This document shows positions 32,946-42,487 of a stretch of 51,344 bases of DNA, piece after piece. This DNA comes from JAVVFH01 sp032250585 (GTDB lineage Bacteria > Pseudomonadota > Gammaproteobacteria > Xanthomonadales > SZUA-36), in the NCBI GenBank assembly GCA_032250585.1, contig JAVVFH010000001.1, forward strand, positions 1-51,344. The letters run 5' to 3'. Numbering within the stretch: the stretch's first letter is position 1; each line of letters opens with the position of its first letter. Position numbers and translations under genes: made by a program. The notes beneath the pieces are model-generated. The model ran no database searches. It saw only the letters and a list, made by a program, of their open reading frames with translations, and was not told the origin of the DNA.

Positions 32946-34325
32946 ATGAGCGTCGTTCCTTCGACCCGCGGCCACGAGAACTGGTCGTCGAGACTTGCCT
33001 TTGTGCTCACCGCGCTTGGGGTATCGGTCGGCCTCGGCAATATCTGGCGATTTCCCTACACGGCCGGGGAGAACGGCGGCGGCGCGTTCATCCTGATCTA
33101 CCTGGTGTGCGTGTTCGGGATCGGGCTGCCGCTGCTGATCGCGGAGTTGACCCTGGGCCGGCGCGGACGGCTCAGCCCGCCCGGCAGCACCGGGGCGGTG
33201 GCCGTTGAAGCGGGCCACTCGCCCCGCTGGAGCGCGGTGGGCGGCATGGCAATCGTGGCGGTATTTCTGGTCCTCGGATTCTATGCGGTGGTCACCGGCT
33301 GGACTTTCGACTATTTCATCCTGGCGAGCACGGGGGCGTTCTCCGGCATAACGTCCGCCGAGTCCGGCGCCATGTTCGATGACCTCCTGGCGAGCCCGTT
33401 GCGGCTGGCATTTTGGCAGCTTCTGGTCATCTCCCTCGTGGTTCTGGTGGTGGCCCGCGGCCTGCGCCAGGGTGTGGAACGCGCCGCCATGGTCCTCATG
33501 CCGCTGTTGTTTCTGTGTCTCGTTGTACTCGTTGTCTATGCGCTCATTGCCGGGGACATGGCCGCGACTTATGAATTCATGATCAAACCCGATTTCAGCA
33601 AGGTGACCCTGGGCGTGGTGCTCGCCGCCGTGGGGCAGGCTTTCTTCTCCATCGGGCTCGCCTTTGCCGCGATGATGACATTCGGCTCCTATCTTGATTC
33701 CAGCGTGTCCATTCCCAGGTCGGCCGCCATCCTCGTCACCGGCGATACGGTGGTGGCGGTTCTGGCCGGCTTTGCGGTGTTTCCCATCGTATTCGCCCAC
33801 GGCCTGGAACCGTCGAGCGGACCCGGCCTGGTCTTCGAGACCCTGCCCCTCGCCTTCGGTCACATGCAGTTCGGCACGCTGATCGGCGCGGTATTCTTTC
33901 TGCTCCTCATGGTGGGCGCGCTGACCTCCTGCATCGGCAGCTTCGAGCCCATGCTCTGCTGGGCCCGGGAAAAATGGAATATCAGCCGCGTGCGGGCTGC
34001 CATCGCCAGCGGGATCGTGGTCTGGATCCTGGGCGTTAGCACCATATTGTCCTTCAATGTGCTGAAGGCATTTTATCCGCTCGGTTTCATGGATGCCTTT
34101 GCCGGGCGGACCCTGTTCGAAATTCAGGAGTTCGTGGCAACCAACATTCTGCTGGTGGTGGGCGGCATTCTGATGTCGGTCCTGACCGGCTGGATCATGA
34201 CACGCCAAGCCCTGCTCGATGAATTCGGCCTTGCCGACGGCCCCCTGTTCAAGGCCCTGCGGGTCGTGCTGCGTTTCATCGCCCCGGTGGCACTGACCTT
34301 CGTGCTGCTAATGGGGATATTGTGA
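32946..34325 (+). CDS. Neurotransmitter:sodium symporter family transporter
   Basis: The 459-residue protein is an NSS/SNF symporter with about 11 membrane helices. Family landmarks are WSSRLAFVLTALGVSVGLGNIWRFPYTAGENGGGAFILIYLVCVFGIGLPLLIAEL (TM1 and TM2 with the Na+ site), VGQAFFSIGLAFAAMMTFGSYL (TM6-TM7) and TSCIGSFEPMLCW. These import amino acids with Na+. Within the hut cluster it probably takes up histidine or urocanate. AAGGAG lies seven bases before the ATG at 32946. Its 3' end overlaps the convergent hutI gene by 18 bp. Confidence 0.92.
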   Translation: MSVVPSTRGHENWSSRLAFVLTALGVSVGLGNIWRFPYTAGENGGGAFILIYLVCVFGIGLPLLIAELTLGRRGRLSPPGSTGAVAVEAGHSPRWSAVGGMAIVAVFLVLGFYAVVTGWTFDYFILASTGAFSGITSAESGAMFDDLLASPLRLAFWQLLVISLVVLVVARGLRQGVERAAMVLMPLLFLCLVVLVVYALIAGDMAATYEFMIKPDFSKVTLGVVLAAVGQAFFSIGLAFAAMMTFGSYLDSSVSIPRSAAILVTGDTVVAVLAGFAVFPIVFAHGLEPSSGPGLVFETLPLAFGHMQFGTLIGAVFFLLLMVGALTSCIGSFEPMLCWAREKWNISRVRAAIASGIVVWILGVSTILSFNVLKAFYPLGFMDAFAGRTLFEIQEFVATNILLVVGGILMSVLTGWIMTRQALLDEFGLADGPLFKALRVVLRFIAPVALTFVLLMGIL

Positions 34326-35603
34326 CCTGCCGCGGGACGGGTCCGATTTCGCCGACGCGGCGGCAGGTACCGTCGCGGATATCTGGCGGAGACACAGGCT
34401 GCCGCCCGTTACATAGGCAAGCTCCGCCGGCTCCGTAATATCCCAGAGCGCCAGGTCCGCCCGCCTTCCGGGGGCGAGTATCCCCCGGTCATCGAGCCCA
34501 AGCGCCCGGGCCGCGTATTTGGTCACCCCCTCCAGCGCTTCCAGCGGAGTCAGGGCAAACAGCGTGCAGGCCATGTTCATCATCAGCCGCAGGGAAAGCA
34601 CCGGCGAAGACCCCGGATTGCTGTCGGACGCGACGGCCATGGGGACGCCCGCGGCCCGAAACGCGTCAATCGGCGGCTTCTTCGTTTCCCCGAGCGTGTA
34701 GAAAGCCCCCGGCAGAAGCACCGCCACCGTGCCCGCCCGGCCCATGGCCTTGACCGCTTCGTCGGAGACATGCTCCACATGGTCCGCCGACAACGCGCCC
34801 ATGCGGGCCGCCAGCGCCGCGCCGCCCATGTCCGAGAGTTGTTCGGCATGGAGTTTCAAGGCGAGTCTGTTCGCCCGCGCGGCTTCGAGAACGCGGCGGG
34901 TCTCATCGAGACTGAAGGCAATTTTCTCGCAGAAACAGTCCACGGCGTCGGCCAGCCCCTCCCGCGCCACGGCAGGGATCATGTCTTCACAGACAAGCGA
35001 TACATAGCCGTCACGATCATTTGCGTATTCCGGCGGCAGTGTATGCGCACCCAGGAAGGTGGTCGCCACTTCTACGGGCAGGGTCCGGCCCAGCCGCCGT
35101 GCAACGCGCAGCATCTTCATCTCCGATTCGGGATCCAGCCCGTAACCCGACTTGATCTCGATGGTGGTCACGCCGTCGCGGATGAGATACTCGAGGCGCT
35201 TCCGGGCGGCATCGTAAAGCACGTCCTCACTGGCCGAGCGTGTCGCCTCGACAGTAGACAGGATGCCGCCGCCACTGGAAGAAATGTCGGTGTAGGATTC
35301 ACCGCCAAGCCGGCGTTCGAATTCAGCGATACGGTTCCCGCCATAGACCAGGTGCGTATGGCAGTCCACCAACCCCGGCGTCATCCATGCCCCATGGCAT
35401 GATTTGCGCTCACCTTCAAAACGCACGGGCAGATCCCGCTGTCGGCCCAGCCATTCGATCCGCCCCTGCCGGACTACCAGTGCGCCATCCCGGATAGCGC
35501 CCCACTCCCGTGGCTCCGACAGGGTGATCAGGTTCACGTCGTGGTAAATGACCGGCGTTTCGGTTGCTGCATTCATGCGTTCCAACTCGTGTTCATGAGC
35601 CAT
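34308..35603 (-). CDS. hutI: Imidazolonepropionase (HutI)
   Basis: HutI hydrolyses 4-imidazolone-5-propanoate to N-formimino-L-glutamate, step three of histidine degradation. Motifs are TPGLVDCHTHLVYGGNRIAEFERRL (metal HxH), EIKSGYGLDPESEMKMLRV, LKLHAEQLSDMGG, ADHVEHVSDEAV and MAVASDSNPGSSP (metal Asp). Length 431 from the chosen ATG 35603, which has AGGAAA five bases upstream; ATG 35576 is an alternative. It is divergent from hutF across a perfect TGTATATACA site. The C-terminal 25 residues (PAAASAKSDPSRG...) are extra compared with the usual length. Confidence 0.95.
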   Translation of the reverse strand: MAHEHELERMNAATETPVIYHDVNLITLSEPREWGAIRDGALVVRQGRIEWLGRQRDLPVRFEGERKSCHGAWMTPGLVDCHTHLVYGGNRIAEFERRLGGESYTDISSSGGGILSTVEATRSASEDVLYDAARKRLEYLIRDGVTTIEIKSGYGLDPESEMKMLRVARRLGRTLPVEVATTFLGAHTLPPEYANDRDGYVSLVCEDMIPAVAREGLADAVDCFCEKIAFSLDETRRVLEAARANRLALKLHAEQLSDMGGAALAARMGALSADHVEHVSDEAVKAMGRAGTVAVLLPGAFYTLGETKKPPIDAFRAAGVPMAVASDSNPGSSPVLSLRLMMNMACTLFALTPLEALEGVTKYAARALGLDDRGILAPGRRADLALWDITEPAELAYVTGGSLCLRQISATVPAAASAKSDPSRGRSQYPH

Positions 35604-35685
35604 GGTTTTCCTGCCGCCGGACTCTCTGTTCATGATCGTCCAAAATTAAGTCTTTGACAGAAGACTTCATGTTACTATTATATCC

Positions 35686-35695
35686 TGTATATACA
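35686..35695. promoter_or_regulatory. HutC operator candidate
   Basis: TGTATATACA is a perfect 10-bp palindrome fitting TGTA-N2-TACA. It lies between hutI and hutF, 28 bases before the hutF ATG, so it could block both promoters when HutC is bound and be released by urocanate. Confidence 0.6.
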
Positions 35696-35722
35696 ACCCG
35701 GAACAGGATCGCCCGTACCTTC

Positions 35723-37120
35723 ATGGCCCGATATTTTTTCGATCACGCTCTGCTGCCGGACGGCTGGGCAGATAATGTCCTCATTACCGTCGCGCCGGGC
35801 GGCGCGATCGAAGAGGTATTTGCCATGAGCGACGCGGGCAAAAACGACGAAAACGCCATAGACGGGCGTTTCGCCGTCGCCCTGCCGGGCCTTGTCAATG
35901 CCCACAGTCACGCCTTTCAGCGGGCCATGGCCGGTCTGGCGGAATTTCGGGGGACCGCACGCGACACCTTCTGGTCCTGGCGCGAGACCATGTACCGCTT
36001 CGCCCTGGCCCTGACGCCCGAAGACCAGTTCGCGATATCGGCCTGGCTTCATGTGGAGCTCCTGAAGCACGGCTACACGTCGCTGGTGGAGTTCCATTAC
36101 CTCCACAATCAGCCCGACGGGAGACCGTACGACGATCCATCGCTCATGTCACAGGCGACCGTAGAGGCGGCTGCGGAGACCGGTATCGGCCTCACCCATC
36201 TGCCAGTCCTCTATATGACAGCCGATTTGTCCGGCACGCCACTGACGGATCGCCAACGCCGATTCGGCCTCGATGTAGATACCCTGGCCCGGATCACCGA
36301 ACGCGTTCGGGACGCGGTGCGGGACGAGCCCGACATGACCACGGGACTCGCCGCCCACAGCCTGCGCGCGGTGCCGCCTGCGGCCATGACCGCTCTGCTC
36401 GATGCCAGGCGCACCCTCGGGGTGGCGCCGTTTCACATCCACGTGGCGGAGCAGAAACAGGAAGTGGAAGATTGCCGGACGCATCTCGGGCGACCCCCCG
36501 TGGACTGGCTGCTGGACAATGCGCCCGTGGACGGAAACTGGACACTGGTTCACGGCACGCATGTCTCCGACAGGGCTTGCGCGCAATTGGCGGGAACCGG
36601 CGCTGCCGTCGCGTTGTGCCCGACCACGGAAGGCAACCTGGGGGACGGCATTTTTCCACTGCTCACTTTTGTCAACGCAGGAGGGGCCATCGCCATCGGG
36701 TCCGACAGTCACGTATCGGTGAGCCCGTGGGAGGAATTGCGCTGGATGGAGTATGTGCAAAGGCTCCACCGTCAGGAGCGGAATGTCATGGCCACCTCGG
36801 CCAATCCGCACACCGGCACGGCACTTGTCCAGCATCTGTCGCGCTCGGCCGCCCAGGTGACGGGGCGACCGGTCGGCCGGTTGGCGGCCGGCAACCGGGC
36901 CGATCTTGTCGTTCTCGATACGGCGCCGGGGCAATTCGCGGGGCGCCGGGCCGAACAGGTCCTCGATACGGCGATCTTTGCCGCACACGGCAATCCGGTG
37001 CGCCATGTCATGGTCGGGGGAAAGTGGCGGGTCACGGATGGTCACCATGTTCAGGAAACCCCGATCGGCGATCGTTACCGTAAGACGCAGCGAAATCTTG
37101 CAGCAAGGCTGGCCTCGTGA
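35723..37120 (+). CDS. hutF: Formimidoylglutamate deiminase (HutF)
   Basis: HutF deiminates N-formimino-L-glutamate to N-formyl-L-glutamate and ammonia, the first step of the five-step hut branch. The 465-residue amidohydrolase shows PGLVNAHSHAFQRAMAGLAEFRG (HxH), MFHxHVAEQ-type block HIHVAEQKQEVEDC, LVHGTHVSD, and IAIGSDSHVSVSPWEELR. Its Asp and His metal ligands are all present. I start at ATG 35723 to match the family; the upstream frame passes through the operator region. The hutC GTG overlaps its stop, so hutF and hutC form an operon. Confidence 0.95.
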   Translation: MARYFFDHALLPDGWADNVLITVAPGGAIEEVFAMSDAGKNDENAIDGRFAVALPGLVNAHSHAFQRAMAGLAEFRGTARDTFWSWRETMYRFALALTPEDQFAISAWLHVELLKHGYTSLVEFHYLHNQPDGRPYDDPSLMSQATVEAAAETGIGLTHLPVLYMTADLSGTPLTDRQRRFGLDVDTLARITERVRDAVRDEPDMTTGLAAHSLRAVPPAAMTALLDARRTLGVAPFHIHVAEQKQEVEDCRTHLGRPPVDWLLDNAPVDGNWTLVHGTHVSDRACAQLAGTGAAVALCPTTEGNLGDGIFPLLTFVNAGGAIAIGSDSHVSVSPWEELRWMEYVQRLHRQERNVMATSANPHTGTALVQHLSRSAAQVTGRPVGRLAAGNRADLVVLDTAPGQFAGRRAEQVLDTAIFAAHGNPVRHVMVGGKWRVTDGHHVQETPIGDRYRKTQRNLAARLAS

Positions 37121-37848
37121 CCCCGAAAACCAATAAAGATTTTTCCCGGGTGGGACCGCTTTACGCCAAGATCAAACGGCATATCCTGGGCAGGATCATG
37201 ACCGGTGAGCTGGGCGTCAACACTCGCGTGCCCTCGGAAAACGAGCTGGTGCGCAGCTTTGGCGTCTCGCGCATGACAGCCAATCGTGCGCTCAAGGAAC
37301 TGACCGAGGAAGGCTACCTCGTCCGGGTGGCGGGCGTGGGCACCTTCGTGGCCGACTTCAAGGCACGCAGCCCGCTTCTCGAAGTGCGCAATATTGCTGA
37401 CGAGGTGCGCGCGCGCGGCCATGATTATTCATCGGAGATCGTTGCCAACGGCCTGGCGACCGCGCCGGACGATGTGGCCGGTCAGCTCGGCCTGTCCCCA
37501 TCGTCGAAGGTATTTCGAACCCTCGTCGTGCACCGCGAGCAGGGCATGCCGATCCAGTTCGAGGAACGCTTCGTCAATCGGGAAAGCGCCCCCCGATACG
37601 GCGACGCCGACTTCCGGGCGATGACCCCCGGCGAATACCTGCTGAAGACCGTTCCCCTGCAGGAAGCGCAGCATACCGTGCGGGCCTGCATGCCCGGCAA
37701 GTTAATCTGCGAGCATCTGCAAATGGATGACAGTGAGCCCTGCCTCCTGGTGGAACGGCTGACCTGGTCGGGAAATCGGCCCGTTACCTTCGTCCGGCTT
37801 TACCATCCGGGCACACGTTTCGAGCTTTCCGGCCGCTTCAAACCCTGA
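37117..37848 (+). CDS. hutC: GntR/HutC family repressor of histidine utilisation
   Basis: The 243-residue regulator has an N-terminal winged helix (PLYAKIKRHILGRIMTGELGVNTRVPSENELVRSFGVSRMTANRALKELTEEGYLVRVAGVGTFVADF) and a C-terminal UTRA effector domain (VHREQGMPIQFEERFVN...LLVERLTWSGNRPVTFVRLYHPG). In other bacteria HutC represses hut genes and releases DNA on binding urocanate. The GTG start overlaps the hutF stop in GTGA. Palindromes TGTATATACA and TGTCTATACA in the cluster are its likely targets. Confidence 0.93.
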   Translation: MTPKTNKDFSRVGPLYAKIKRHILGRIMTGELGVNTRVPSENELVRSFGVSRMTANRALKELTEEGYLVRVAGVGTFVADFKARSPLLEVRNIADEVRARGHDYSSEIVANGLATAPDDVAGQLGLSPSSKVFRTLVVHREQGMPIQFEERFVNRESAPRYGDADFRAMTPGEYLLKTVPLQEAQHTVRACMPGKLICEHLQMDDSEPCLLVERLTWSGNRPVTFVRLYHPGTRFELSGRFKP

Positions 37849-37910
37849 CGAAACCGGACAGTCGTCGAGAATGATACGGTCTGGACGAAAACAGGAACCC
37901 GCCTTAAACG

Positions 37911-37927
37911 GTATAGGCATGTATAGG
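37911..37927 (+). promoter_or_regulatory. GTATAGG direct repeat before hutU
   Basis: GTATAGG-CAT-GTATAGG lies 9 bases before the hutU ATG. TGTATA matches a HutC half-site, so it may be a weak regulatory site or part of the -10 region. The 87-bp gap otherwise holds nothing notable. Confidence 0.3.
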
Positions 37928-37935
37928 ATATTACG

Positions 37936-39603
37936 ATGAAACAATTACACAAGGAACGGGTTATCCGCGCGCCGAGAGGGAACACCCTGACAGCAAAAAC
38001 CTGGGCCACCGAGGCGCCTTTGCGGATGCTGATGAACAATCTTGATCCGGACGTGGCCGAGCGCCCCGGTGATCTCGTCGTCTATGGTGGTATCGGCCGC
38101 GCGGCGCGCAACTGGGCGTGTTTCGACCGGATTTGCGAGACCCTCATCGACATGCAAGCGGACGAGACCCTGCTGGTCCAGTCGGGCAAGCCCGTGGCCG
38201 TGCTCAAGACCCATGCGGACGCGCCCCGGGTGCTGATTGCCAACAGCAACCTGGTGCCGCATTGGGCCACCTGGGAGCATTTCGACGAACTCGATGCCAA
38301 GGGCCTGATGATGTACGGTCAGATGACCGCCGGGTCGTGGATCTATATCGGCAGTCAGGGCATTGTCCAGGGCACCTACGAGACCTTTGTCGAGATGGGG
38401 CGCCAGCATTTTGGCGGCGATCTCGGCGGCAAATGGATACTCACCGCCGGGCTTGGTGGCATGGGCGGTGCCCAGCCGCTGGCCGCCACCATGGCGGGCG
38501 CGTCGATGCTGGCCATCGAATGTCAACCGAGCCGCATCGATTTCCGGATGCGCACGGGATATCTTGACCGGCGTGCCGATACGCTGGACGAGGCGCTCGC
38601 CATCCTCGAGCGGGCCCGCACGGATGGCCGCCCGGTCTCGGTTGGCCTGCTGGGCAATGCGGCGGAGATCCTGCCCGAGATGGTGCAACGTGATATCCGC
38701 CCGGATGCCGTCACCGACCAGACGTCCGCGCACGACCCCGTCAATGGTTATCTGCCCGCGGGCTGGACCCTGGAGCAATGGGAGCAGGGGCGGACATCGG
38801 ATCCGGGCGGCGTGGCGCGGGAGGCCAAAAAGTCCATGGCCGTCCATGTGCGCGCCATGCTCGATTATCACCGCATGGGGATACCGGTCTTTGATTATGG
38901 CAACAACATCCGTCAGGTCGCCCTGGAAGAGGGAGTCGAGGAGGCATTCGCCTTTCCGGGATTCGTGCCCGCCTATATTCGCCCCCTGTTCTGTCGCGGC
39001 ATCGGCCCGTTCCGCTGGGTCGCGCTGAGCGGCGATCCGGAAGACATCTACCGGACCGATGCCAAGGTCAAAGAGCTCATCCCCGACGATCCGCATCTTC
39101 ACAACTGGCTGGACATGGCCCGGGCGCGGATATCGTTCCAGGGTCTGCCCGCGCGGATCTGCTGGGTCGGACTCGGCCAGCGCCACCGCCTTGGCCTGGC
39201 GTTCAACGACATGGTGGCCAGTGGCGAGCTGTCGGCACCGGTGGTGATCGGGCGCGATCATCTGGATTCGGGCTCCGTGGCCAGCCCCAACCGCGAGACC
39301 GAGGGCATGAAGGACGGATCCGATGCGGTCTCCGATTGGCCGCTGCTGAACGCGCTCGTCTCCACCGCCAGCGGGGCCACCTGGGTGTCCTTTCACCACG
39401 GCGGCGGCGTCGGCATGGGCTTTTCCCAGCATGCGGGCCTTGTCATGCTGTGCGACGGCACCGCGGACGCCGCCCGGCGCATCGAACGCGTGCTCTGGAA
39501 CGATCCGGCCCTGGGCGTGATCCGCCATTCCGACGCCGGTTACGAGGATGCCATCGCCTGCGCCCGGGAACACCGGCTTCGCATGCCCATGCTCGATCTG
39601 TGA
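37936..39603 (+). CDS. hutU: Urocanate hydratase (HutU)
   Basis: The 555-residue enzyme hydrates urocanate to 4-imidazolone-5-propanoate with a tightly bound NAD+ acting as electrophile. It shows YGGIGRAARNW, KWILTAGLGGMGGAQPLAATMAGASMLAIECQP (NAD site), the active-site segment FQGLPARICWVGLGQRHRLGLAFN with the catalytic Cys, and the late NAD-binding HHGGGVGMGFSQHAG. Length is as expected (about 555). hutH starts 19 bp after its stop on the same strand, so they are co-transcribed. Confidence 0.97.
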   Translation: MKQLHKERVIRAPRGNTLTAKTWATEAPLRMLMNNLDPDVAERPGDLVVYGGIGRAARNWACFDRICETLIDMQADETLLVQSGKPVAVLKTHADAPRVLIANSNLVPHWATWEHFDELDAKGLMMYGQMTAGSWIYIGSQGIVQGTYETFVEMGRQHFGGDLGGKWILTAGLGGMGGAQPLAATMAGASMLAIECQPSRIDFRMRTGYLDRRADTLDEALAILERARTDGRPVSVGLLGNAAEILPEMVQRDIRPDAVTDQTSAHDPVNGYLPAGWTLEQWEQGRTSDPGGVAREAKKSMAVHVRAMLDYHRMGIPVFDYGNNIRQVALEEGVEEAFAFPGFVPAYIRPLFCRGIGPFRWVALSGDPEDIYRTDAKVKELIPDDPHLHNWLDMARARISFQGLPARICWVGLGQRHRLGLAFNDMVASGELSAPVVIGRDHLDSGSVASPNRETEGMKDGSDAVSDWPLLNALVSTASGATWVSFHHGGGVGMGFSQHAGLVMLCDGTADAARRIERVLWNDPALGVIRHSDAGYEDAIACAREHRLRMPMLDL

Positions 39604-39622
39604 ACACGTGAAGGAACCTGCA

Positions 39623-41164
39623 ATGAATGACTACGTCACGCTCCTGCGCCCCGGCCAGACCGATCTTGCGACTCTGCGCGAAATTTTCGAGCGGCCCGCC
39701 AGGCTGGTGCTCGAGCCGGATGCGGCCGCCGGTATTGCCGCGTCCCGGGATACGGTTGCGCGCATTGCCGCCGAGAACAGGGTGGTGTACGGCATCAACA
39801 CCGGGTTCGGGCTTCTGGCCCAAACCCGTATCCCGCCCGACCGGCTCGAGGAACTGCAGCGCAACCTGGTGCTGTCCCACAGTGCCGGCGTGGGCACGCC
39901 GTTACCCGGCGATGTGGTCCGCCTCGTGATCGCGCTCAAGGTGCTCAGTCTCGTCCGCGGCTTCTCGGGCGTCCGGCCCGAAGTGATCGAGACCCTGCTC
40001 GCCGTTCATAACGCCGGCCTTGTTCCGGTGATTCCGGCCAAGGGCTCGGTGGGGGCTTCGGGCGACCTCGCCCCGCTGGCGCACCTGACACTGGCACTTC
40101 TGGGAGAAGGCGAAATCCTTGTCGAGGATAGCCCCATTCCGGCCGCGACCGCCCTTGCCGGCGCCGGTATCGAACCCCTTCGGCTGGGCGCCAAGGAGGG
40201 GCTGGCCCTGCTCAACGGCACCCAGGTATCCACTGCCCTGGCGCTGGCCGCACTGTTCCGGGCCGAGCGCCTGTTTGCAACCGCGGTCGTTGCCGGCGCC
40301 CTTTCCATTGACGCCATCAAAGGCAGCAAGGCGCCGTTCGACCCCCGCATTCACGAAGCTCGCGGTCAACCCGGGCAGATCAGCGTTGCCGCCAGGTATC
40401 TGGCTCTTCTGGACAAGAGCGAGATCATGGCCTCCCACGTCAATTGCGACCGGGTTCAGGACCCGTATTCGCTCAGATGCCAGCCGCAGGTCATGGGGGC
40501 GTGCCTCGACCTGATGAACAATGCGGCGCGCACACTGCTGATCGAAGCCAACGCCGCCACCGACAATCCGCTGGTCTTCGCCGACACTGGGGACGTGATT
40601 TCGGGCGGCAATTTTCACGCCGAACCGGTTGCCTTTGCCGCCGATACGCTGGCACTGGCCATTGCCGAAATCGCCGCCCTGTCGGAGCGTCGGCTGGCCA
40701 CACTGATTGACCCCAAGATGAGCGGTCTGCCGGCGTTCCTGGTGGAAAACAACGGCCTCAACTCGGGCTTCATGATTGCCCAGGTGACGGCGGCGGCACT
40801 GGTTTCGGAGAACAAGAGCCTGGCCCATCCCGCCAGCGTCGACAGCCTGCCCACCTCCGCCAATCAGGAAGATCATGTGAGCATGGCCACCTTCGCCGCG
40901 CGCCGGCTCGGCGAAATGCTGGACAATGCCAACCACGTGGTGGCCATCGAACTGATGGCGGCCGCCCAGGGCATTGATTTTCACAGCCCGCACAAGACGT
41001 CTCCCGCGCTCGCGGCCGTCCACGACCAAATTCGCGCCGAGGTGTCCCACTACGATTCGGATCGCTACATGGCGCGCGACATCGAGGCGGCTTCGGAACT
41101 GGCCCGGTCCGACGCCTTTTGGCCCCTGGTCGCCGATATCCTGCCGTCGGGGGGCACGGCATGA
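39623..41164 (+). CDS. hutH: Histidine ammonia-lyase (HutH)
   Basis: HutH removes ammonia from L-histidine to form urocanate, the first pathway step. The 513-residue protein has YGINTGFGLLA, the Ala-Ser-Gly triplet that makes the MIO cofactor in KGSVGASGDLAPLAHL, and SLRCQPQVMGACLD. Later come NPLVFADTGDVISGGNFHAEPVAFAAD and TSANQEDHVSMATFAARRL, all typical of the family. The ATG 39623 follows AAGGA by seven bases; the longer frame overlaps hutU. The stop overlaps hutG in ATGA. Confidence 0.97.
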   Translation: MNDYVTLLRPGQTDLATLREIFERPARLVLEPDAAAGIAASRDTVARIAAENRVVYGINTGFGLLAQTRIPPDRLEELQRNLVLSHSAGVGTPLPGDVVRLVIALKVLSLVRGFSGVRPEVIETLLAVHNAGLVPVIPAKGSVGASGDLAPLAHLTLALLGEGEILVEDSPIPAATALAGAGIEPLRLGAKEGLALLNGTQVSTALALAALFRAERLFATAVVAGALSIDAIKGSKAPFDPRIHEARGQPGQISVAARYLALLDKSEIMASHVNCDRVQDPYSLRCQPQVMGACLDLMNNAARTLLIEANAATDNPLVFADTGDVISGGNFHAEPVAFAADTLALAIAEIAALSERRLATLIDPKMSGLPAFLVENNGLNSGFMIAQVTAAALVSENKSLAHPASVDSLPTSANQEDHVSMATFAARRLGEMLDNANHVVAIELMAAAQGIDFHSPHKTSPALAAVHDQIRAEVSHYDSDRYMARDIEAASELARSDAFWPLVADILPSGGTA

Positions 41165-41949
41165 CTAACCACTACAGCCTGGAACCGCGTGAGGCACCCA
41201 TGCTGATCAGCGTGCCCCACGCGGGCACCGACCTTCCCGGGGCGATCGCCGAAACAATGACCCGGGACGCCGTTGCGCTGCCGGACACGGACTGGTTCGT
41301 CGACCGCCTTTACGCGTTTGCCCGGCAACGGGACGTGGGAATCATCCGCGCCCATGTGTCCCGCTATGTGATCGACATGAACCGCGCGCCGGACGGGGCG
41401 CGTCTCTATCCCGGGCGTGCGGAGACGGAGCTTTGCCCCACCACCCTTTTCGACGGACGTCCCGTCTACCGGCCCGGAGCGGCACCGGATGCGGAGGAAA
41501 TCGACGCCCGGCGCCAGCGCTACTGGCAGCCCTATCATGACGGCTTGCGCCGGGAGCTGGGCAGACTCCGCGCACTCCACGGCCGGGTCCTGCTGTGGGA
41601 TGCCCATTCGATTCGCAGCCGCGTCCCCCGCCTGTTCGACGGCATCCTGCCCGATCTCAATTTCGGCACCGGCGGCGGCCCTTCGTGCGCCGCCGCGCTG
41701 ACCACGGCAATCGTGGACCGGGCGCGCGCGTTCAATCAGTTCAACACGGTGCTGAACGGCCGCTTCAAGGGCGGTTACATCACCCGCCAGTATGGCGAGC
41801 CCGGGGCCGGGATCGACGCCATCCAGCTTGAAATCGCCCAGTCGGCGTATATGGACGAAACCAATCCTGTCTTCGATCCCGAGCGTGCCGCCCCGCTCAT
41901 CCGCGTTCTCGAAGCAGTGGTGGACACGGCGCTTCAGTCGTTGTCCTGA
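41161..41949 (+). CDS. hutG: N-formylglutamate deformylase (HutG)
   Basis: HutG hydrolyses N-formyl-L-glutamate to glutamate and formate, the last step of the HutF branch. The 262-residue protein shows MLISVPHAGTDLPGAI, YVIDMNRAPDGARLYPGR, LWDAHSIRSRVPRLFDG and LNFGTGGGPSCAAALT, a zinc N-formylglutamate amidohydrolase layout. It is coupled to hutH by ATGA. Its last 129 bp (41805-41933) recur at 45290-45418 with six differences, so the mod segment between was probably inserted here. No separate formate-recycling gene is adjacent. Confidence 0.95.
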   Translation: MTNHYSLEPREAPMLISVPHAGTDLPGAIAETMTRDAVALPDTDWFVDRLYAFARQRDVGIIRAHVSRYVIDMNRAPDGARLYPGRAETELCPTTLFDGRPVYRPGAAPDAEEIDARRQRYWQPYHDGLRRELGRLRALHGRVLLWDAHSIRSRVPRLFDGILPDLNFGTGGGPSCAAALTTAIVDRARAFNQFNTVLNGRFKGGYITRQYGEPGAGIDAIQLEIAQSAYMDETNPVFDPERAAPLIRVLEAVVDTALQSLS

Positions 41950-42117
41950 TATCATCACGCTCTATCCGAACGCCAGGCCGCCTACGCTTTTGCCCGGTCA
42001 AGGCACCCACCAGGGATGAGTTCACCCAATTGATGAGGCTGACCAAACCGCTGCCGGAAAACGGGCTGCACTGACCGGTTTTTCGCTCCTGCAAAACCGG
42101 CATACATGCCGTCCCTG

Positions 42118-42237
42118 GCAATAACCTGGGCAAAGCGATTGAAGCGTGTTTTCAACATCGACATTACAACTTGCGACCAGTGTGGCGCTGACGTCAGGAT
42201 CGTTGCCAGCATTCGACTGCAGGGATGCAGGAGGTAG
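42118..42237 (+). pseudogene. IS91-family transposase C-terminal remnant
   Basis: The frame AITWAKRLKRVFNIDITTCDQCGADVRIVASIRLQGCRR ends in TAG. It matches the conserved tail of IS91/IS801-type transposases (TWAQRLKRVFKIDIETCxxCGGxVKVIASI). Only 39 codons remain. It lies just after hutG and before the mod genes. Confidence 0.7.
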
Positions 42238-42298
42238 AGCAACGCAGGAGCGGTTGCCGAGCAGCCGAGCATCATGATCGCCAGACCAATAAGCAGGG

Positions 42299-42475
42299 TC
42301 ATGACCAGGCGATCAGGCTCATCGCCTTGTTGAAGACGATGGCCTCCAGGGTGCCAGGATTGAAGGCGCCCTTGAGCAGGGACAGGCGAAATTCGGCGCC
42401 GCCGAAGCCAATCAAACCGCCCAGAGCACCGATGTCGGTGCCGCTGGCCAAGCCGTAGAGACGGCGTCGATGCAT
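42299..42475 (-). pseudogene. Truncated TSUP/TauE-SafE permease after modC
   Basis: The 58 codons MHRRRLYGLASGTDIGALGG...LIGFGGAEFRLSLLKGAF, then NPGTLEAIVFNKAMSLIAWS and TGA, are the first two helices of a sulfite-exporter-type (TSUP) permease. Such genes often follow modABC. The start lies 12 bases after modC with an AAAGGG site. Homologues continue for over 200 residues, so the gene was cut, probably in the event that brought the IS91 remnant. Confidence 0.65.
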
Positions 42476-42487
42476 TGTTATTACCCT

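Noticed and set aside
32781..34208. 475-codon minus-strand frame opposite the sodium symporter
   Set aside because: Antisense shadow of a membrane protein; the low-complexity polar composition is expected from that.
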